Shown: one piece after another, positions 28,012-36,429 of the stretch
How the letters are laid out: the number at the start of each line of letters is the position of its first letter
How positions within the stretch are numbered: position 1 is the first letter of the stretch
Notes under the pieces: model-generated
The model's input: only the letters and a program-made list of their open reading frames with translations
Databases searched by the model: none
Told to the model about the DNA's origin: nothing
Origin: Agrobacterium tumefaciens
GTDB taxonomy: Bacteria > Pseudomonadota > Alphaproteobacteria > Rhizobiales > Rhizobiaceae
Reading direction: 5' to 3'
Assembly: GCA_017744915.1 (NCBI GenBank)
Contig: JAGIAH010000002.1
Span: 521,826-585,825, forward strand
DNA: 64,000 bases
Position numbers and translations under genes: made by a program

Positions 28012-29697
28012 ATGGCAGACAATCACTATGATGCGATTGTTGTCGGCTCGGGCATCAGCGGCGGCTGGGCCGCAAAGGAACTCACGCAAAAGGGCCTGAA
28101 GGTCCTGATGCTGGAGCGCGGCCGCAATATCGAGCACGTCACCGACTATCAGAATGCCGACAAGGAAGCCTGGGATTATCCCCATCGCAACCGCGCCACG
28201 CAGGAAATGAAGGCGAAATATCCCGTCCTCAGCCGCGATTACCTGCTGGAAGAGGCAACGCTCGGCATGTGGGCCGACGAGCAGGAAACGCCCTATGTCG
28301 AGGAAAAGCGCTTCGACTGGTTCCGCGGTTATCATGTCGGCGGCCGCTCGCTGCTTTGGGGACGCCAGACCTATCGCTGGTCACAGACCGATTTCGAGGC
28401 CAATGCGAAAGACGGTATCGCCGTCGACTGGCCGATCCGCTATGAGGACGTCTCTCCCTGGTACGACTATGTCGAACGTTTTGCCGGCATTTCCGGCAGC
28501 CGCGAGGGGCTGGATATTCTCCCTGATGGTGAGTTCCTGCCGCCCATTCCGCTTAACTTCGTCGAACAGGATGTGGCAAACCGGCTGAAAAAAGCCTTCA
28601 ATGGTACGCGCCACCTCATCAATTCGCGCTGCGCCAACATTACCCAGGAGCTTCCCGATCAGGAGCGCACCCGCTGTCAGTTCCGCAACAAGTGTCGGCT
28701 GGGCTGTCCCTTCGGCGGTTATTTCAGCACGCAGGCCTCGACCCTGCCTGCGGCGGTCGCCACCGGCAATCTCACTTTGCGGCCTTTCTCCATCGTCAAG
28801 GAAATCCTCTACGACAAGGACAAGAAGAAGGCGCGGGGTGTCGAGATCATCGATGCCGAAACCAACCTGACTTATGAATATACCGCAGACATCATCTTCC
28901 TGAACGCCTCGACGCTGAACTCGACCTGGGTGCTGATGAATTCGGCCACCGATGTCTGGGAAGGCGGGCTCGGCAGCAGCTCCGGCGAACTCGGCCATAA
29001 CGTGATGGACCACCATTTCCGCATGGGCGCCACCGGCCAGGTCGAAGGTTTCGAGGACTTCTATTTCAAGGGCCGCCGCCCGGCGGGCTTCTACATTCCG
29101 CGTTTCCGCAATACCGGCGACGACAAGCGCAAATATCTGCGTGGTTTCGGGTATCAGGGCTCCGCCAGCCGTTCGCGCTGGGAGCGGGAGATTGCCGAAC
29201 TCAATATCGGCGCAGACTACAAGGAGGCGCTGACCGAGCCGGGCGGCTGGACCATCGGCATGACCGCCTTCGGTGAAATGCTGCCCTATCACGACAACCG
29301 CGTGAAATTGGATCATGAGAAGAAGGACAAATGGGGCCTTCCCGTCCTCTCCATGAATGTCGAGATGAAGCAGAACGAACTCGACATGCGCGAAGACATG
29401 GTCAATGACGCCGTCGAGATGTTCGAGGCGGTCGGCATCAAGAACGTCAAGCCCTCTCGGGGCAGTTACGCCCCCGGCATGGGCATTCACGAAATGGGAA
29501 CGGCCCGCATGGGACGCGACCCGAAAACCTCCGTCCTCAACGGCAACAATCAGGTCTGGGATGCACCCAACGTCTTTGTCACTGACGGCGCCTGCATGAC
29601 CTCGGCCTCCTGCGTTAACCCGTCCTTGACCTACATGGCGCTGACGGCGCGTGCGGCCGATTTTGCCGTTTCCGAACGCAAGAAGGGGAACCTGTGA
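28012..29697 (+). CDS. GMC-family FAD sugar dehydrogenase, catalytic subunit
   Basis: A 561-residue flavoprotein. The FAD-binding motif is GSGISG (residues 12-17). A Cys-X5-Cys-X3-Cys-Pro element (Cys222, Cys228, Cys232) matches the spacing of the 3Fe-4S site of bacterial FAD-glucose dehydrogenase. The C-terminal GMC part contains GMGIHEMGTARMG and CVNPSLTYMALTARA, with the catalytic His and Asn. It has no signal of its own, so it is probably carried across by the Tat-signal subunit encoded next. Likely oxidises a glycoside, plausibly at C3, and passes electrons to the cytochrome. Confidence 0.88.
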   Translation: MADNHYDAIVVGSGISGGWAAKELTQKGLKVLMLERGRNIEHVTDYQNADKEAWDYPHRNRATQEMKAKYPVLSRDYLLEEATLGMWADEQETPYVEEKRFDWFRGYHVGGRSLLWGRQTYRWSQTDFEANAKDGIAVDWPIRYEDVSPWYDYVERFAGISGSREGLDILPDGEFLPPIPLNFVEQDVANRLKKAFNGTRHLINSRCANITQELPDQERTRCQFRNKCRLGCPFGGYFSTQASTLPAAVATGNLTLRPFSIVKEILYDKDKKKARGVEIIDAETNLTYEYTADIIFLNASTLNSTWVLMNSATDVWEGGLGSSSGELGHNVMDHHFRMGATGQVEGFEDFYFKGRRPAGFYIPRFRNTGDDKRKYLRGFGYQGSASRSRWEREIAELNIGADYKEALTEPGGWTIGMTAFGEMLPYHDNRVKLDHEKKDKWGLPVLSMNVEMKQNELDMREDMVNDAVEMFEAVGIKNVKPSRGSYAPGMGIHEMGTARMGRDPKTSVLNGNNQVWDAPNVFVTDGACMTSASCVNPSLTYMALTARAADFAVSERKKGNL

Positions 29698-30257
29698 TGA
29701 ACAGACGCGAACTCTTGAAACTGATAGCCATTGCCACGGGCATTCCCCTGATTGGCGCGGATGTCCTCACGGCTGCGGAAAACGCCGCAAAACCAGCCGG
29801 CGGCGGCCATGTGTTCAGCTCGGAGGAAATCCGCTTTCTGGACGAGGTGGCGGAGACCATCATTCCACGCACCTCCACGCCGGGTGCGAAGGATGCTGAA
29901 GTGGGTGCATTCATGGCCGTCTATGCTGCCGATTGCTACACCGACGAGCAGCGGACGCTTTTCCTTTCGGCAATCCCTGAAATAGAGAAGCGCAGCCAGG
30001 CTGACCATAAAAGGGGCTTTCTGGATCTGACGGCAGAGCAAAAGCAGGCGCTGCTTTCCGCGCTGGACAAGCAGGCCAGGGCGGAGCAGACACCGGCAAA
30101 GCCGCATGCCTTCACGCTGGTCAAGCAGCTGACATTGCTCGGCTTCTTCTCCTCGAGGATCGGAGGCACGGAAGTCCTCGTCTACGACGAGATTCCCGGT
30201 GGTTTCGAAGACCGCGTTCCCTACAAGAAGGGTACGCCCGCCTGGGGCACGACCTGA
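29697..30257 (+). CDS. Small (Tat-signal) subunit of FAD sugar dehydrogenase, gluconate 2-dehydrogenase subunit 3 family
   Basis: A 186-residue protein whose N terminus (MNRRELLKLIAIATGIPLIGAD) is a twin-arginine signal. The body contains FLDEVAETIIPRTSTPGAKDAEVGAFM, the family hallmark (EIIPxTxxPGA). In related complexes this subunit exports and stabilises the flavin subunit. Its ATG at 29697 overlaps the last base of the GMC stop codon; GTG 29694 is an alternative. The gene order (flavin subunit, small subunit, cytochrome) supports one enzyme complex. Confidence 0.87.
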   Translation: MNRRELLKLIAIATGIPLIGADVLTAAENAAKPAGGGHVFSSEEIRFLDEVAETIIPRTSTPGAKDAEVGAFMAVYAADCYTDEQRTLFLSAIPEIEKRSQADHKRGFLDLTAEQKQALLSALDKQARAEQTPAKPHAFTLVKQLTLLGFFSSRIGGTEVLVYDEIPGGFEDRVPYKKGTPAWGTT

Positions 30258-30271
30258 ACCGAGAACCACCG

Positions 30272-30295
30272 GCCCGTCCGCATTTGCGGGCGGGC
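30272..30295. terminator. Hairpin between small subunit and cytochrome genes
   Basis: GCCCGTCCGC-ATTT-GCGGGCGGGC forms a 10-bp stem with one G-T pair, 14 bases after the small-subunit stop. It lies within the dehydrogenase operon and is followed by the cytochrome gene. Confidence 0.55.
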
Positions 30296-30323
30296 TGTAT
30301 TCATGCGGCAAGACAAGGATGAC

Positions 30324-30722
30324 ATGATGCGCAAGACACTCATCATCGCGGCGGCAATGCTGACCGCAAGCACCGTTCCCGCTCTTTCGGAGGGCGATGT
30401 TGCCAAGGGGGAGGCGGTCTTCAAGCGCTGTTCCGCCTGTCACGCCATCGGCGAGGGCGCGAAAAACAGGGTCGGCCCGCAACTTAACGGCATCATCGGC
30501 CGTGCAGCAGGCGGTGTGCCTGACTATACTTATTCGGCTGCGATGAAAAAAGCGGGCGAGGACGGGCTCGTCTGGACGCCGGAAGAATTGCGGGATTTCC
30601 TCAGCGCGCCAAAGAAGAAGATACCCGGCAATAAGATGGCGCTGGCCGGTATCAGCAAGCCGGAAGATCTGGACAATCTGATCGCCTATATCGAAAGCGC
30701 AGCTTCAAAGCCCGCTGAGTAA
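30324..30722 (+). CDS. Class I cytochrome c, electron acceptor of the sugar dehydrogenase
   Basis: A 132-residue periplasmic cytochrome with a signal peptide (residues ~1-22). The single heme site is CSACH, and the axial methionine is in IPGNKMALAG, as in mitochondrial-type cytochrome c. GPQLNGIIGRAAG and YSAAMKKAG are conserved family segments. It closes the dehydrogenase operon and probably carries electrons to the terminal oxidases. ATG 30324 and 30327 are adjacent alternatives; AAGGA lies upstream. Confidence 0.88.
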   Translation: MMRKTLIIAAAMLTASTVPALSEGDVAKGEAVFKRCSACHAIGEGAKNRVGPQLNGIIGRAAGGVPDYTYSAAMKKAGEDGLVWTPEELRDFLSAPKKKIPGNKMALAGISKPEDLDNLIAYIESAASKPAE

Positions 30723-30794
30723 GAGCTGCCGGGCGGCCCGGTCGAGGTGCGGCCCTTGGCGAAGGCCAAGCATGTGAAGGCAGGCGTCTACACC

Positions 30795-31502
30795 CTACAC
30801 TTGGCTGGTTTCGCCTTCCGCCAGCTGGGCAAGGCCCGGTAGATTGCAGACCAGAAGTTTCTGCCGCCCGCCCTGCACCAGCCCCTTGCTCTCCCAGCTG
30901 GAAAGGATGCGGGAAACGGTGTGCAGCGTCGTGCCGGTCATTTCGGCTATATCCTGACGCGAGATCGGGAAGTCGATACGGATACCGTCCAGCTCCTTGC
31001 GGCCCGCCTGCTGCGAAAGGCGCAGCACGGCGTGCGCTACCCGGCGCTCCACTTCCTGCGTCGACATCTCGCGGATGCGGGTATGGGCTTCCTCTAGACG
31101 CTGGCCGATCGTCTGCATGGCCGAGACGGCAAGATGCGGGTTCTGCTCGACGAATTGCGGCCAGAGGTCCGTCTGCCAGGACAGGATAACGCTTTCGGCC
31201 GCCGTCGTGGCGGTGCCGGGATAATCCGACCTTTGCAGCGCCCTGGCGAAACCGAAGAGATCGCCGGGATGCACAACGCGCACGATGATCTGCTGGCCGT
31301 CATGGGTCACCTGCGTCACCTTCAGGCGGCCGTGAATGAGCAGGAAAAAATGCGTGGCTGACTGGCCCTGCTCGAAAATGGCTTCGCCCGGCGGTACCAG
31401 CCGGGATGTGGCGTGGGTCAGCAGTCCGTCCAGCTCATCGTCGGCCATCTTGGCAAACAAGGCCAGCGACCGGATGACGCTTCGGTCAATCTTCACTTGC
31501 AC
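30795..31502 (-). CDS. nnrR: NnrR-type Crp/Fnr regulator of denitrification
   Basis: A 235-residue protein with a cyclic-nucleotide-binding-like domain (residues ~10-125) and a C-terminal Crp helix-turn-helix (ISRQDIAEMTGTTLHTVSRILSSWESKGLV). It lacks the N-terminal cysteine cluster of FNR, so it is not an oxygen-sensing Fe-S protein. That, and its place next to nirV, identify the NnrR/DNR class, which responds to nitric oxide. It probably binds the TTTG-N8-CAAA boxes listed here. An FNR-like site lies upstream of its own start. Confidence 0.85.
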   Translation of the reverse strand: MQVKIDRSVIRSLALFAKMADDELDGLLTHATSRLVPPGEAIFEQGQSATHFFLLIHGRLKVTQVTHDGQQIIVRVVHPGDLFGFARALQRSDYPGTATTAAESVILSWQTDLWPQFVEQNPHLAVSAMQTIGQRLEEAHTRIREMSTQEVERRVAHAVLRLSQQAGRKELDGIRIDFPISRQDIAEMTGTTLHTVSRILSSWESKGLVQGGRQKLLVCNLPGLAQLAEGETSQV

Positions 31503-31608
31503 CCTCTCCGGTGATTGGCCGCCGCCTCGGTTCCCGCAATGGGCAACCGGGTGTCGGCCTTTTCTGTATCTTCACAATACAGCACTATCACCGGCTGAAG
31601 AAGATCAA

Positions 31609-31622
31609 ATGATATGAATCAA
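31609..31622. promoter_or_regulatory. FNR/FixK-type box upstream of nnrR
   Basis: Read on the minus strand, TTGATTCATATCAT matches TTGAT-N4-ATCAA at nine of ten fixed positions. It is centred 114 bases before the nnrR start. TATTGT (minus strand, 31574-31579) could be the -10 element, putting the box near -47. This suggests oxygen-controlled FNR/FixK activation of nnrR. Confidence 0.6.
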
Positions 31623-31645
31623 CCGATTGTTTTAATTGACAATTA

Positions 31646-32563
31646 TCAAGAAAATAGAGTGCTGCCGCGGAGCTTCTCGACAAGCGGCGCATACCACCTC
31701 GTATCCTTCACGAGCCTGAAGCCGAGATTATCCGGCGGCACGCCGACGGCGCAGCCGCCGCTTTTCGGGTTTTTGACGAAAGCGCTCATCGCCGCCCGGT
31801 GTTTTCCCGAAGCGACGGGAATGCCGCAGGCGGCGGCGGTGTCGACCACGTTGCCATCCTTGCCGAGCGTCACACGGTGGCTGCAGCTCGAGGTCCATTC
31901 CCAGATATTGCCACCGAAATCGGCAAGGCCATATTCGTTTTCGCCGAAGCTGCCATAGGATTGCGGAACGGGATTACCCGCCGCCTTGCGGCTGGTCTGC
32001 CGCTCGTAATCCGCCAGCCAGCGCAAAGCGGGGTTTGCACTGTCCGCAGCCACGCCAAGCGTCTCATCCGGGAAAAGTGATCCGGCGGCGAAGGCAAGTT
32101 CAGCGTCGCTCGGCAGGCGCCAGACAGCGCCTGTCCGCTCGCTCAGCCATTTTGCATAGGCGCGGGCGTCATCCTGGCTGATGCCGGTTGCCGGTATCTC
32201 GCCGCCGACCGGAGCGGCAAAGCCGGGTTCCGGCTGCTGACAGCCACCTTCCGCCACGCAGCGCGCATAATCCGCGCTCGATACCTGATATTTCATGATC
32301 GTCAGATTTTGCCGCATCGTCACGTCGACCATCGGGCCATCGACGGCATAGCCATTGCGGAAATATTCGCCCTCCGCCCGATAGGTGAAACTGTGTGCTG
32401 GCACGGTGACGACCTGCGGTGCCGTCATGGCCGCGCGGACATCAGCGCCGTTGCGGATGATCCCGGACTGGAAACCGATGGCCGTTGCCAGCAGCGTTGC
32501 AATCGAGAGCGGCAAAAGAAACGAGACGGCATTTGGGAAGTGGCTGTTGCCGGGAATGCCCAT
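31646..32563 (-). CDS. nirV: NirV, nitrite-reductase accessory protein
   Basis: A 305-residue protein of the formylglycine-generating-enzyme (sulfatase-modifying factor) fold, found beside nirK in many denitrifiers. An N-terminal hydrophobic segment (residues ~8-30) anchors or exports it. Family elements include YQVSSADYARCVAEGGCQ, RLPSDAELAFAAG, YGLADFGGNIWEWTSSCSH and DNLGFRLV. ATG 32563 is preferred; the open frame begins with TTG ten codons earlier. It lies 110 bases after nirK in the same direction. Its biochemical role is not settled. Confidence 0.88.
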   Translation of the reverse strand: MGIPGNSHFPNAVSFLLPLSIATLLATAIGFQSGIIRNGADVRAAMTAPQVVTVPAHSFTYRAEGEYFRNGYAVDGPMVDVTMRQNLTIMKYQVSSADYARCVAEGGCQQPEPGFAAPVGGEIPATGISQDDARAYAKWLSERTGAVWRLPSDAELAFAAGSLFPDETLGVAADSANPALRWLADYERQTSRKAAGNPVPQSYGSFGENEYGLADFGGNIWEWTSSCSHRVTLGKDGNVVDTAAACGIPVASGKHRAAMSAFVKNPKSGGCAVGVPPDNLGFRLVKDTRWYAPLVEKLRGSTLFS

Positions 32564-32673
32564 GGGAACCTGCCTGCGTCGTGGAGACGCCAAAGTTCGG
32601 GCCTGCCTTCAGGCCGCAGAGAGCGGAAGGGGGAGCGCGCCGAGCCGCTGGCGGCGGCGCGCTCCGGTTTGCG

Positions 32674-33816
32674 TCAGATGCTCGACGGGGCAAGCACCGC
32701 CTGCATCAGGTTGTTGTTCCACTCACCCGTCACCTTGAAGTGGGCGGCCGCGCCCAGTTCGAAGGCTTCGATGAGGTTGTGGTTGACATAGGCATAGATG
32801 CCGGGCTGCTCGAAGGTGTAGAAGGCCGCGCCCGCCGTGCCGCCGGGAATGAACCAGGTTTCCTGGTCGAGATCCGGCGGGTTGCGGAACTTGCCCGTTG
32901 CCCAGACATAATCGCCATGGCCGCCGATGAGGTGCGGACGGGTATCACGGTTTGCCTGCGAATGGACGATCAGCACCTTTTCGCCAACGGCAGCCTGAAG
33001 GGCGTGTTCCCCCGTCAGGGCACCGACTGCGCCGTTGAAGACGATGTGGCTCGGTGTCAGCTTGCGCATCACCTCCAGCGTGTCGGCCATGGCGTCGCCG
33101 GCGCTTTCATATTTCTTGAAGTTGCCGTTCTCGTCACGCGGGATGTAGAAGTCCTGCTCGCCGACATAATAGACCTTGTCATAAACAAGCTCCTTGCCGT
33201 GGCCGTCCGTCAGGCCCTCACGCGGCAGCACCATGATCGCGCCATTCATGCCCGAGGTAACGTGCCACGGCACCATGCCGGGAGGTGCGCAGTGATAGAC
33301 GAAGACGCCGGCCTTGGTGGCCTTGAAGCGCAGGATCGCCTTCTCACCGGGGTTGACGATGGTGAGCCCGCCGCCGCCGAGCGCGCCGGTGGCCGAGTGA
33401 AAATCGATATTGTGCTGCAGCTCATTGGTATCGGGGTTGATGAGAGTCAGTTCGACATAGTCGTCCTGATGCACCACCATCAGAGGCCCGGGAACCGAGC
33501 CGTTGAAGGTCATGGCGTGGACCTCGGTGCCCTTGTCATCGAGGATCATCTTCTGCTCTTTGATCGTGAGTGTGAACTCGACGATCTTCGGTCCGCCTTC
33601 GGCTTTCTGCGTGTGGGCATGCACGAAGGGCGGTTTGACGAGATCAACTTTTACGCGAGGCAGCGCTGCAATCTCAGCGCTCGTCAATGGCTTGGCTGCG
33701 GCCTTCTTTTCCTCTGCCGCGCTCGCTGCCGATGGCATGATGACGGGAGCTATAGCCCCTGCAAATGCTGCGCCTGCGAGAATATTACGCCGTGTGATGT
33801 GGAAGGTTTCCGTCAT
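32674..33816 (-). CDS. nirK: Copper-containing nitrite reductase
   Basis: A 380-residue periplasmic enzyme reducing nitrite to nitric oxide. A Tat signal ([16 protein letters not shown]) leads into two cupredoxin domains. All copper ligands are visible: type 1 His135, Cys176, His185, Met190; type 2 His140, His175, His346. The catalytic residues of the family, Asp138 and His257 (in PSHIVFNG), are also present. I chose ATG 33816 with AGGAG 7 bases upstream; ATG 33819 is adjacent. Transcribed with nirV; a TTTG-N8-CAAA box is centred about 86 bases upstream. Confidence 0.97.
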   Translation of the reverse strand: MTETFHITRRNILAGAAFAGAIAPVIMPSAASAAEEKKAAAKPLTSAEIAALPRVKVDLVKPPFVHAHTQKAEGGPKIVEFTLTIKEQKMILDDKGTEVHAMTFNGSVPGPLMVVHQDDYVELTLINPDTNELQHNIDFHSATGALGGGGLTIVNPGEKAILRFKATKAGVFVYHCAPPGMVPWHVTSGMNGAIMVLPREGLTDGHGKELVYDKVYYVGEQDFYIPRDENGNFKKYESAGDAMADTLEVMRKLTPSHIVFNGAVGALTGEHALQAAVGEKVLIVHSQANRDTRPHLIGGHGDYVWATGKFRNPPDLDQETWFIPGGTAGAAFYTFEQPGIYAYVNHNLIEAFELGAAAHFKVTGEWNNNLMQAVLAPSSI

Positions 33817-33894
33817 CATTCTTCTCCTATCCCTCTTGGGGCAGAGCATGTTTCGCTCTGTCACAGCATTTGTAGCGAAGGGACGGAAATACAA

Positions 33895-33910
33895 TTTGAG
33901 ATGGAGCAAA
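33895..33910. promoter_or_regulatory. NnrR box for nirK
   Basis: TTTGAGATGGAGCAAA fits TTTG-N8-CAAA. It is centred 86 bases before the nirK ATG, giving a transcription start about 45 bases from the codon if it works at -41.5. Confidence 0.72.
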
Positions 33911-33980
33911 CTTCGCTTTCGGCACCCTGCGACATTTTGGCAGGCGGCTGAAGGCCGGTGTGGAAGCGTCGCACCGCCTC

Positions 33981-33996
33981 TTTGCCTGTTCGCAAA
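33981..33996. promoter_or_regulatory. NnrR box for nnrS
   Basis: TTTGCCTGTTCGCAAA fits TTTG-N8-CAAA with nearly full symmetry. It is centred about 64 bases before the nnrS ATG, so it should serve the rightward promoter, while the box at 33895 serves nirK. Confidence 0.75.
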
Positions 33997-34052
33997 GAAG
34001 TCGGACGGGCTTGGGTCTAGACATATGTCAAGACCAAGCAAGGAGCATTATA

Positions 34053-35285
34053 ATGAGTGGCAGCGAAACCGTTCTCACAGAAGGGCGCAGCCGGCCAAAG
34101 GGCGGCATTCCAAGAGGGCTGGCGCGCACCGGCCCGGTTGTCTTTTCTTACGGCTTCCGGCCGTTCTTCCTCGGCGGCGCCCTCTGGGCCATCGTGGCGA
34201 TGGTGTTGTGGATCGCAGCCCTTTCCGGCTTCGTCGACCTTGGCGGGGATTATGGCGCGCCGAACTGGCATGCCCATGAGATGCTGTTCGGTTTCGCCTC
34301 GGCGGTGCTGGCCGGTTTTCTCCTGACGGCCGTGCCGAACTGGACGGGGCGGCTGCCGGTATCGGGCAAACCGCTGGTCTGGCTGTTTGCGCTCTGGTGC
34401 GCCGGCCGGCTTTTCCTGCTTGTGCCGGATCAGGTGGGTGTGGTCACCGCCGCAGCCGTCGACGGGTTGTTCCTGCCGGCACTTCTGGCGATCTGCGCGC
34501 GCGAGGTCATTGCCGGGCGCAAATGGAAAGACCTGAAGGTGCTGGGCGGACTACTGGCGCTTTCCGTCGCCAACATCGTATTCCACGTTGCCGCGATTGG
34601 CGGCGATCACAGCCAAATCGCGACCCGCCTTGCCGTCTCGGCCTATACCGTGCTTGTCATCATCGTCGGCGGCCGCATCGTGCCGAGCTTCACCCGCAAC
34701 TGGCTGAATCGTTTTGGCCGCACGGATTTCCCCGTGCCCTATAATGGCTTCGACACCGCCGCCATCCTCACCGGCATCGCGGCGCTGGCCGTCTGGACAA
34801 TAGAACCCGAAAGCATCGTGGCAGTACCAATGGCGCTTCTGGCGGCGTTCATGCACGCCGTGCGTCTGATCCGCTGGCGCGGCTGGACGACATGGCCGGA
34901 GCAGGTGCTGGTGGTGCTGCATGTGGCCTATGCCTTCATTCCCGTCGGTTTCATTACCATAGCGCTGACGGCTCTTAACGTTATGGATACACGCTCCGTC
35001 CTGCATGTCTTCACCGTCGGCGTTATCGGCTGCATGATGCTTGCGGTGATGACGAGAGCGAGCCTTGGCCATACCGGGCGCAAGCTTGCGGCCAGCAGGG
35101 TCACCATCGCCGCGTACGTGGCGCTGATCGCCTGCGCGCTGCTGAGACCGGCAGCCGAGTTCTTCCCCGGTGCGATGATGCATCTCTACGCTTGCTCGGC
35201 CCTCTTCTGGATCGTGGGCTTCGGTCTCTTCTGCATTGAATATGGGCCGATCCTGATGCGCGAGCGCAAACCGCTGAAAGCCTAG
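34053..35285 (+). CDS. nnrS: NnrS-family haem/copper membrane protein
   Basis: A 410-residue inner-membrane protein with about twelve hydrophobic segments. NWHAHEMLFGFASAVLAGFLLTAVPNWTGR is the NnrS hallmark; the histidines are the likely metal or haem ligands. NnrS proteins relieve nitrosative stress and are NnrR-regulated. ATG 34053 follows AGGAGC; the longer frame begins inside the regulatory region. Divergent from nirK. A second NnrS gene lies at 51250-52437. Confidence 0.92.
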   Translation: MSGSETVLTEGRSRPKGGIPRGLARTGPVVFSYGFRPFFLGGALWAIVAMVLWIAALSGFVDLGGDYGAPNWHAHEMLFGFASAVLAGFLLTAVPNWTGRLPVSGKPLVWLFALWCAGRLFLLVPDQVGVVTAAAVDGLFLPALLAICAREVIAGRKWKDLKVLGGLLALSVANIVFHVAAIGGDHSQIATRLAVSAYTVLVIIVGGRIVPSFTRNWLNRFGRTDFPVPYNGFDTAAILTGIAALAVWTIEPESIVAVPMALLAAFMHAVRLIRWRGWTTWPEQVLVVLHVAYAFIPVGFITIALTALNVMDTRSVLHVFTVGVIGCMMLAVMTRASLGHTGRKLAASRVTIAAYVALIACALLRPAAEFFPGAMMHLYACSALFWIVGFGLFCIEYGPILMRERKPLKA

Positions 35286-35304
35286 ATTGCTTGCGACGCC
35301 GCCA

Positions 35305-35345
35305 AAACGAAACGCCCCGGAAGCAATTTCCGGGGCGTTTCGTTT
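35305..35345. terminator. Strong bidirectional terminator
   Basis: The left arm at 35305-35322 (AAACGAAACGCCCCGGAA) and the right arm at 35328-35345 are perfect complements of 18 bases with a five-base loop. Arms ending in A and T runs suit termination both ways: nnrS from the left and the DUF2249 genes from the right. Confidence 0.88.
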
Positions 35346-35365
35346 CCTGGGATTTGATATCTGGC

Positions 35366-35899
35366 TTAATGTGCGCCGGCACCGGCGCGGATGAAGATGC
35401 GAAACGCCGTGCGCGCCTCGTCGAAATTGCCGGCCCATTGATGGCCCCGGGCCAGAAGCTCCGGGTAAAGAAAGGTCGGCTCCTGCGGCATCAGCACGAA
35501 GATCACGGCGCCCGGCGGAAGGCGATCCAGCGCTGCAAGCGTGCGGCTCGCCTGGCCTTCGGCCGTCTCATCGCTGAGATCGAGATAGATGACCGGGTCC
35601 GGCCATATCTGCGGTTCCTCGGCATTGCCCGCAAGAGCCGGCGAAACGGAAATCTGCTCGGTTTCACTGGGTTGCGGGGTGAACAGCACTTCCCAGTCGC
35701 CGCCGCCGATTTCCCTGACCTGATGGTCGAAACCGCGCTCGGCCATCACCTTGAACAGCGGAACGGGCCGGAAGGTGGCGTATAATCGCAGCGCCTCACC
35801 GGGAGCAAGCCCGGCCACGGCTTCCATGATGGCCGGAAAGGGCTCGCCGCCGCTCTCTAAAAGCGGCCTGACATCGAGTTCCCTGATCATTTCCGTCAT
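35366..35899 (-). CDS. DUF2249-domain protein (two repeats)
   Basis: A 177-residue cytoplasmic protein. Residues ~5-75 (RELDVRPLLESGGEPFPAIMEAVAGLAPGEALRLYATFRPVPLFKVMAERG) match DUF2249. Residues ~100-175 repeat the pattern more loosely (YLDLSDETAEGQASRTLAALDRLPPGAVIFV). DUF2249 genes cluster with nir and nor genes in many denitrifiers, but their activity is unknown. It follows a smaller DUF2249 gene 78 bases upstream and ends before a strong terminator. Confidence 0.82.
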   Translation of the reverse strand: MTEMIRELDVRPLLESGGEPFPAIMEAVAGLAPGEALRLYATFRPVPLFKVMAERGFDHQVREIGGGDWEVLFTPQPSETEQISVSPALAGNAEEPQIWPDPVIYLDLSDETAEGQASRTLAALDRLPPGAVIFVLMPQEPTFLYPELLARGHQWAGNFDEARTAFRIFIRAGAGAH

Positions 35900-35977
35900 T
35901 ACATCACCTCATCTGTCGGCTGGCGGCGGCAAGGGCCGTCCGCCAGAGGTCTTTTCACCATGCCGCAGGGGCAGGGG

Positions 35978-36283
35978 TCAATGTTCGGAACCGCAGCAGC
36001 ATTCGCAGCCGGACATGTCGTCCTCGGAACCTTCGGCCTGTTCTTCCAGCCGGCCGATATCGAGACGCCAGACTTCCGGGCCCTGTTCGAGATATTCCCA
36101 GCCGAACTGGCCTGGGAAATTGGTGGCCAGCTGGTAGAGCAGGGGGCGGGGATCGTGATCGCTGGTGATCTGCAGCGATTGACCCTCGGTCAACGCACCA
36201 AGCGCACCGAAAATGCGCGGATGGCGTTCGCGATGCGGGATGATGCGCACATCTATATTGGTTGCGGTCTGGGCTTCGGACAT
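35978..36283 (-). CDS. Small DUF2249-like protein with Cys-rich tail
   Basis: A 101-residue protein. NIDVRIIPHRERHPRIFGALGALTEGQSLQITSDHDPRPLLYQL and FGWEYLEQGPEVWRLDI match the DUF2249 pattern, including the DHDPRPL metal-like motif. The C terminus ends CECCCGSEH, four cysteines and a histidine suited to metal or Fe-S binding. I chose ATG 36283; the frame 5' of it runs through the regulatory region. It is the first gene of the pair and has an NnrR-like box upstream. Confidence 0.82.
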   Translation of the reverse strand: MSEAQTATNIDVRIIPHRERHPRIFGALGALTEGQSLQITSDHDPRPLLYQLATNFPGQFGWEYLEQGPEVWRLDIGRLEEQAEGSEDDMSGCECCCGSEH

Positions 36284-36374
36284 AGGCTGGCTCCACGGCC
36301 GCAGATGGAATGATGTCCGGCGGTGCGGCCGGCCGGCGGACTGGAAAAACCTATCCGCCGGGCGGTCGGGAGAC

Positions 36375-36390
36375 ATTGTCGCCGCGCAAA
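36375..36390. promoter_or_regulatory. NnrR-like box for the DUF2249 pair
   Basis: ATTGTCGCCGCGCAAA fits the TTG-N8-CAA core with one mismatch to TTTG-N8-CAAA. It is centred about 100 bases before the small DUF2249 start and 40 bases after the norD stop. Confidence 0.55.
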
Positions 36391-36429
36391 CAAACCTGAG
36401 ATTCGTCAGGTCCGCTCGCGCGACGTGCT

